A DNA stretch of 10,591 nt from JBFXAN01 sp050184225 (GTDB taxonomy: Bacteria > Chloroflexota > Dehalococcoidia > CAUJGQ01), in contig JBFXAN010000208.1 of NCBI GenBank assembly GCA_050184225.1, positions 1 through 10,591 of the forward strand, read 5' to 3'. Shown here piece by piece: positions 7,591 through 10,591 of the stretch (positions within the stretch are counted from its first letter, which is position 1; each line of letters begins with the position of its first letter). Both the position numbers and the translations under genes were made by a program. The notes under the pieces were generated by a model that was not told the origin of the DNA, made no database searches, and was given only the letters and a program-made list of their open reading frames with translations.

Positions 7591-8640
7591 ATGCGCAGAT
7601 CAACTATCCTCGCCGCCGGTATCGGTGTGGCCCTCGCCGGCCGAAAGCTCCTGGCTCGACCACTGGCAGACCTGACCGGAGAGGTGGCGATCGTCACCGG
7701 CGGCTCTCGCGGCCTCGGCTTGCTGCTCGCCCGCGAACTGTCGCGGCAGGGATGCCGGACGGTGATCTGCGCGCGTGATGAGGCCGAACTGGAACGCGCC
7801 CGCACGGAGCTACGCCAGGAGGGCATCGAGGTCGTGGCACTACGCTGCGATGTCGCGGATCAGGCGCAGGTCACACGCATGACCGAAGAGGTAACGCGAC
7901 AATTCGGCCGGATCGACATCCTCGTCAACGTCGCCGGTATCATCCAAGTAGGACCGTTGGATGAGATGACGGTCGAGGATTTCCGCCGGGCGCACGACGT
8001 CATGTACTGGGGATCTGTCTATCCCACGCTCGCCGTCCTGCCGGCGATGCGTGACCGATGGCACGGCCGCATCGTCAACATCACCTCGATCGGTGGCAAG
8101 GTGAGCGTGCCCCACCTGATGCCGTACAGCGCCGCCAAATTCGCCGCGGTCGGGTTCTCAGAGGGATTGCGGGCTGAATTGGCTGGAACAGGGATCACGG
8201 TCACAACGATCGCGCCTGGTTTGATGCGCACCGGCTCGCACCTGAACGCCGCCTTCAAGGGACGGCAGGAGCAGGAATTCACCTGGTTCGGTCTGGGCGC
8301 CAGCCTGCCGTTCATTTCGATCGATGCCGAGCGGGCCGCGCGCCAGATCGTCGGTGCCATGCGTCGCGGCGAGGCGGACCGCACGCTCACGGTCCCGGCC
8401 ACGCTGCTCGCCACGTTTCACGGCGTTCTACCGGGCGTGACCGCGGACATCTTCGGATTGGTGAATCGGTTTGTCCTGCCGTCGTCTGGCGGTGCGGGAA
8501 CCAGGGCAGACCGCGGCATGACGATCGAGGATCGCTCGCCATCCGCGGCTCGCGACGCGCTAACGGAGTGGGGCCAGAATGCCGCCGAGCGATTCAACGA
8601 GCATCCCGGCCCTGTAGGTGTGACCGCACCAATGCCCTGA
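7591..8640 (+). CDS. Short-chain dehydrogenase/reductase with hydrophobic N-terminal anchor
   Basis: Predicted 349-residue NAD(P)-dependent oxidoreductase of the classical SDR family. Cofactor motif TGGSRGLG is at 36-43, with Arg62 after strand 2 (CARD) suggesting NADP use. Further motifs are CDVAD (86-90), NVAG (113-116), and the catalytic set Ser166, Tyr179 and Lys183 (YSAAK). APGLMRTG follows at 208-215. The first 25 residues are hydrophobic, with basic residues at both ends, and look like a membrane anchor rather than a cleaved signal. The last 90 residues exceed the usual 250-residue SDR core and include a hydrophobic stretch (about 268-300) and a polar tail. The ATG at 7591 is placed 7 nt after GGGGGAGAGG. 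It follows the zinc dehydrogenase by 103 bases, which contain the palindrome, so it may be cotranscribed. Substrate unknown. Confidence 0.92.
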   Translation: MRRSTILAAGIGVALAGRKLLARPLADLTGEVAIVTGGSRGLGLLLARELSRQGCRTVICARDEAELERARTELRQEGIEVVALRCDVADQAQVTRMTEEVTRQFGRIDILVNVAGIIQVGPLDEMTVEDFRRAHDVMYWGSVYPTLAVLPAMRDRWHGRIVNITSIGGKVSVPHLMPYSAAKFAAVGFSEGLRAELAGTGITVTTIAPGLMRTGSHLNAAFKGRQEQEFTWFGLGASLPFISIDAERAARQIVGAMRRGEADRTLTVPATLLATFHGVLPGVTADIFGLVNRFVLPSSGGAGTRADRGMTIEDRSPSAARDALTEWGQNAAERFNEHPGPVGVTAPMP

Positions 8641-8671
8641 GCGGCGCGGTGGGCCATCTATCGCGATTCGA

Positions 8672-9157
8672 TTATTGTGGCGTCAGGACCGGCAGAGCAT
8701 CAACTCGCCCGTTCACCGTGACGAAGACGGCCGGAACCCAGAGCTGCGCCTCGGCATCGGAGAGCGACAGGATGCGATACCACTCGCAACCCGGCGAGCA
8801 GGCGATCACATGCACCTCTTCACCGTCCGAGAGCATGTGGACGCTCGGATACTGCGTGCCCGGACCGCTTCGAACGCTGGGCGTGCCGCTCACCCGCGCA
8901 GGAAGGGAGTGGAGCTTTAGCTCCTGCACCGCCGGCGGCAGGAGGACCGGTCCGGGTCCACCCGTGCCCAGGTGCGGCGGCTCCTGATCGCTCTCGTTCG
9001 ATTCCACCCCCACGACAGCGGGACTCTCCTCCGCGCCGTCCGGCCACAACCGAACGCCGACGACGAGTCCGACCACCAGGAGTGTTGCGACGATACCGAG
9101 GAAAGGACCGAATACCGGCCAGTTGAACTGGGGCATCCAGTCACGGCTGCGGGACAT
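8672..9157 (-). CDS. Membrane-anchored SH3b-domain protein
   Basis: Predicted 161-residue protein with a short cytosolic N-terminus (MSRSRDW), one transmembrane helix at about 16-36 followed by RLWPDG, a Pro/Glu/Gly-rich linker (about 40-85) and a bacterial SH3-like domain at about 88-148. The domain shows the standard start SVRSGPGTQYPSV (94-106), then GEEVHVIACSPGCEWYRI (112-129) and LWVPAVFV (139-146). Cys120 and Cys124 could pair by disulfide outside the membrane. Such domains usually bind cell-wall or protein ligands; the role here is unknown. A longer frame reaches an ATG at 9181, but GGAGG (complement of 9163-9167) is 5 nt from the ATG at 9157, which is chosen. It converges on the SDR gene with only 31 bases between stops and no obvious terminator. 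Confidence 0.85.
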   Translation of the reverse strand: MSRSRDWMPQFNWPVFGPFLGIVATLLVVGLVVGVRLWPDGAEESPAVVGVESNESDQEPPHLGTGGPGPVLLPPAVQELKLHSLPARVSGTPSVRSGPGTQYPSVHMLSDGEEVHVIACSPGCEWYRILSLSDAEAQLWVPAVFVTVNGRVDALPVLTPQ

Positions 9158-9278
9158 GTGCGCCTCCGTTGGAGCTCGCACCCCACCACCCGCAGAAGGG
9201 TAGCACGCGGCCTTCCTTGGCCGATAGAGGAATGGGTCAAGCGTGCCTTCCGACTTCGATGCGACCCGGACGGGGGTT

Positions 9279-9434
9279 TTGAACCACAGAGGCGCAGAGG
9301 CACAGAGGTTCAGATTGTCATGCTGAAGAGCGTCGTGACGTCGTATCGTGCGATGAACCGGTCACACGGCGAGATGCTTCGCTGCGCTCAGCATGACAAA
9401 TAGATCTCTGCGTCTCTGTGCCTCTGTGGTTCAA
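9279..9434. mobile_element. Composite nested inverted-repeat element (MITE/REP-like), no coding capacity
   Basis: Outer arms 9279-9307 and 9406-9434 are inverted copies matching at 26 of 29 positions; both are built from ACAGAGG-like units and end in TTGAACCACAGAGG. Inside them, TTGTCATGCTGA (9315-9326) and TCAGCATGACAA (9388-9399) form perfect 12-base inner arms, and the right copy continues into the GCGAAGCATCT-like repeat common in environmental genomes (read on the minus strand). The core (9327-9387) has no gene. Open frames through it only translate the repeats and are not genes. No target-site duplication is visible at the ends. The outer and inner arms look like two different dispersed repeat families, one nested in the other. 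Mobility is inferred from structure; no transposase is present. Confidence 0.7.
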
Positions 9435-9506
9435 TCGTGTCGTGGGGTGCTTGCATTCAGCCGGGGTTGCAGTACGCTGGAGGTGTGCGATTGCCTCATG
9501 CAGAGA

Positions 9507-9526
9507 GCATTCGGAGAGTCGAATGC
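9507..9526 (+). promoter_or_regulatory. Hairpin in the leader of the 55-residue gene
   Basis: GCATTCG (9507-9513), a six-base loop and CGAATGC (9520-9526) form a perfect 7-base-pair stem about 80 bases before the small gene at 9607. No T-run follows, so it is not an intrinsic terminator. It could be a leader RNA structure or a protein-binding palindrome. The rest of 9435-9606 shows nothing recognisable apart from the ribosome-binding site at 9593-9598. Confidence 0.35.
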
Positions 9527-9606
9527 GGACGATGTTCGCTGCCGGCTCTCTCGTGTTTTTCGGGGCCGCGTACAACCGGTAGGGATTGGAGTGGGAGGCT
9601 GACTGC

Positions 9607-9774
9607 ATGTACAACGTCACCCTGCGCATGACCCCGGGCGAGGAACTCTCGCTGCGCGTCGCCAACCAGGATCTGGCGCGCACCCTGGCGCTGGCGGCGC
9701 GACTGGAGTTTCTCAACCCTGGGCTGAAGGTGACGTATCGAGCCGAGCCGCGCCTGAAGGAAGACGCGGCCTGA
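9607..9774 (+). CDS. Small hypothetical protein (55 residues)
   Basis: Predicted 55-residue, probably cytosolic protein not recognised as any named family. It begins MYNVTLRMTPGEELSLRV, looks like a strand-turn-strand followed by a helix (ANQDLARTLALAARLEFL, about 25-42), then a short strand GLKVTYRAEP and a charged tail. Support for a real gene: GGGAGG at 9593-9598 lies 8 nt before the ATG, codon use is GC-rich at third positions as in neighbouring genes, and the protein has a regular amphipathic pattern. The frame is open from an ATG at 9586, but the ribosome-binding site lies inside that extension, so 9607 is chosen. It stands alone between the repeat element and the acyl-CoA synthetase. 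Confidence 0.6.
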   Translation: MYNVTLRMTPGEELSLRVANQDLARTLALAARLEFLNPGLKVTYRAEPRLKEDAA

Positions 9775-9793
9775 TCCTCGTTCATCGCGTGGC

Positions 9794-9816
9794 GGGGCGG
9801 TTCTCAGTCCGTCCCC
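9794..9816 (+). terminator. Possible weak terminator hairpin after the small gene
   Basis: GGGGCGG (9794-9800) can pair with CCGTCCCC (9809-9816) with one bulged base and an 8-base loop, 20 bases after the stop codon of the 55-residue gene. Only a short TTT follows at 9820-9822, so termination strength is doubtful. Confidence 0.3.
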
Positions 9817-9851
9817 AGGTTTGATTGAGGACCACGGTCTGAGGGGCGCAG

Positions 9852-9892
9852 TCGACGCTGTCGTATCGAGCGTCGATGTGTGGCAGTATACT
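9852..9892 (+). promoter_or_regulatory. Palindrome plus -10-like hexamer before the acyl-CoA synthetase gene
   Basis: TCGACGCT (9852-9859) and AGCGTCGA (9869-9876) are perfect 8-base inverted arms around a 9-base spacer. TATACT (9887-9892), five of six matches to the -10 consensus, starts 10 bases after the palindrome and 42 bases before the GTG start at 9934. No good -35 hexamer is seen; the palindrome occupies that place. This is the layout of a repressor or activator site on a promoter, for example of TetR-type control of acyl-CoA genes, but that assignment is inference. Confidence 0.4.
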
Positions 9893-9933
9893 CAGCACCG
9901 GGTCCTCATTCCTTTGTGTGCCGGAGGCGTCTC

Positions 9934-10591
9934 GTGGCTACAACGTACGAGGAGATCCGCGGATCGTTTCAGCTTGCGGTACCGGAGCAGTTCAACTTCG
10001 CTCGTGATGTCGTCGGCGCCTGGGCAGAGGAACGCAATCGGCGGGCGATGGTCTGGCTCGGACGCAATGGTGAGGAGCGGCAGATCACCTTCCGCGACTT
10101 CTATCGACGGGCCAGGCGGGCGGCCGCCGCCTTCCGCGCGGCCGGTATTCGGAAGGGCGACCGCGTCCTCGTCGTCATGCCGCGCGTGCCCGAGTGGTGG
10201 GAGACGCTGCTCGGCCTCGAACTGATCGGCGCCGTCGCCGCGCCCGGCACGACGCTGCTCACACCGCGCGATATGAAGTACCGCGTCGATCTCGCCCAAG
10301 CGACCGCCACCATCATGGACGATGAGAACGCGCGCAAGCTGGCGGAGGTGCGCGGCGAGTGCCCGGACCTCCGCACCGTCTTCGTCCTCGGCGAGACGAT
10401 GCCGGACACGATCGACTACCGCACGGCCCTGGAAGCCGCATCGGAGCACGAGGAGTTCGAGCCGACGCGCGCGGATGAGCCGGCGCTGCTGTACTTTACC
10501 TCTGGCACGACCGGCTACCCGAAGATGGTCGCCCACACCCACGCCAGCTACGGCATCGGTCATCAGATCACGGGCAAGCTGTGGCTGGACG
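9934..10591 (+). CDS. AMP-forming acyl-CoA synthetase, N-terminal part (medium-chain/ACSM-like), cut by window end
   Basis: The first 219 codons of an adenylate-forming acyl-CoA synthetase, which activates a carboxylic acid with ATP and CoA in the cytosol. The start is GTG at 9934, set by GGAGG at 9923-9927, 6 nt upstream; no in-frame ATG near there fits. Seen: the N-terminal FNFARDVVGAWAEE region, the ITFRDFYRRARRAAAAFR helix, GIRKGDRVLVVMPRVPEWW, then PGTTLLTPRDMKYR, close in form to the medium-chain acyl-CoA synthetase (ACSM) group. The ATP-binding P-loop YFTSGTTGYPK is at residues 187-197. The rest of the core and the C-terminal lid domain lie outside the window, so substrate (medium-chain fatty or aromatic acid) cannot be fixed. 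No frameshift is seen in the visible part. Confidence 0.92.
   Translation, partial: MATTYEEIRGSFQLAVPEQFNFARDVVGAWAEERNRRAMVWLGRNGEERQITFRDFYRRARRAAAAFRAAGIRKGDRVLVVMPRVPEWWETLLGLELIGAVAAPGTTLLTPRDMKYRVDLAQATATIMDDENARKLAEVRGECPDLRTVFVLGETMPDTIDYRTALEAASEHEEFEPTRADEPALLYFTSGTTGYPKMVAHTHASYGIGHQITGKLWLD

Noticed and set aside
9196..9223. T-box-like string (GGGTAGCACGCGG) followed by a small CGGCC/GGCCG hairpin
   Set aside because: The match to the T-box core lacks a C and has substitutions. No aminoacyl-tRNA synthetase or amino-acid gene lies downstream on the plus strand, and no specifier stem is visible.
9451..9478. TTGCAT and TACGCT as a promoter for the small gene
   Set aside because: Each hexamer matches its consensus at only three positions and the spacing is 16 bases, no better than chance.
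9318..9785. Long minus-strand open frame across the repeat element and the small gene
   Set aside because: Its peptide consists partly of translated dispersed repeats (NHRGTE and HAERSEAS strings) and the rest is antisense to the better supported small gene.

Overview
The window is 10.6 kb of GC-rich bacterial DNA with compact genes on both strands, clear Shine-Dalgarno sites and occasional GTG starts. Gene content (soil or thermophile-type oxidoreductases, a Zn_peptidase-family protein, an SH3b membrane protein, a remnant of a peptide-ABC permease) and high-GC codon use would fit a Chloroflexota/Thermomicrobia-like or similar GC-rich environmental bacterium. That placement is inference and weak. 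No rRNA, tRNA, CRISPR array, transposase or phage gene was recognised.

Layout. Positions 1-130 hold no recognisable gene, only GC-rich sequence with a small hairpin at 70-87. A membrane-anchored zinc metallopeptidase (131-1072, minus) and a class I methyltransferase (1185-2042, minus) come first. Divergent from them is a double-hotdog MaoC-like protein (2198-3037, plus). Behind it lies the decayed 3' part of a DppC/OppC-type ABC permease gene, broken by at least two frameshifts (about 3115-3520). A second methyltransferase, distantly similar to the first, follows (3610-4401, plus). It converges on a six-helix voltage-gated-type potassium channel (4452-5288, minus).

From 5470 to 8640 three plus-strand genes form a likely functional group: a DUF2892-SRPBCC membrane/lipid-binding-type protein, a zinc alcohol dehydrogenase of the glutathione-independent formaldehyde dehydrogenase type, and a membrane-anchored short-chain dehydrogenase. 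The last gene appears to take its ribosome-binding site from a REP-like palindrome. An anchored SH3b protein lies opposite (8672-9157, minus).

The right end has a composite, nested inverted-repeat element (9279-9434) made of two repeat families, a 55-residue small protein gene (9607-9774, plus), and a perfect palindrome next to a -10-like hexamer. It ends with the 5' part of an acyl-CoA synthetase (9934 to the window end, plus).

The genes do not form a single pathway. The dehydrogenase trio looks like a redox or aldehyde-handling unit. The hotdog protein and the acyl-CoA synthetase both suggest acyl-CoA metabolism, but they are 7 kb apart. The strongest unusual observations are the frameshifted permease relic, the nested repeat element and the repeat-derived ribosome-binding site. 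No clearly new defence or mobile system was found.
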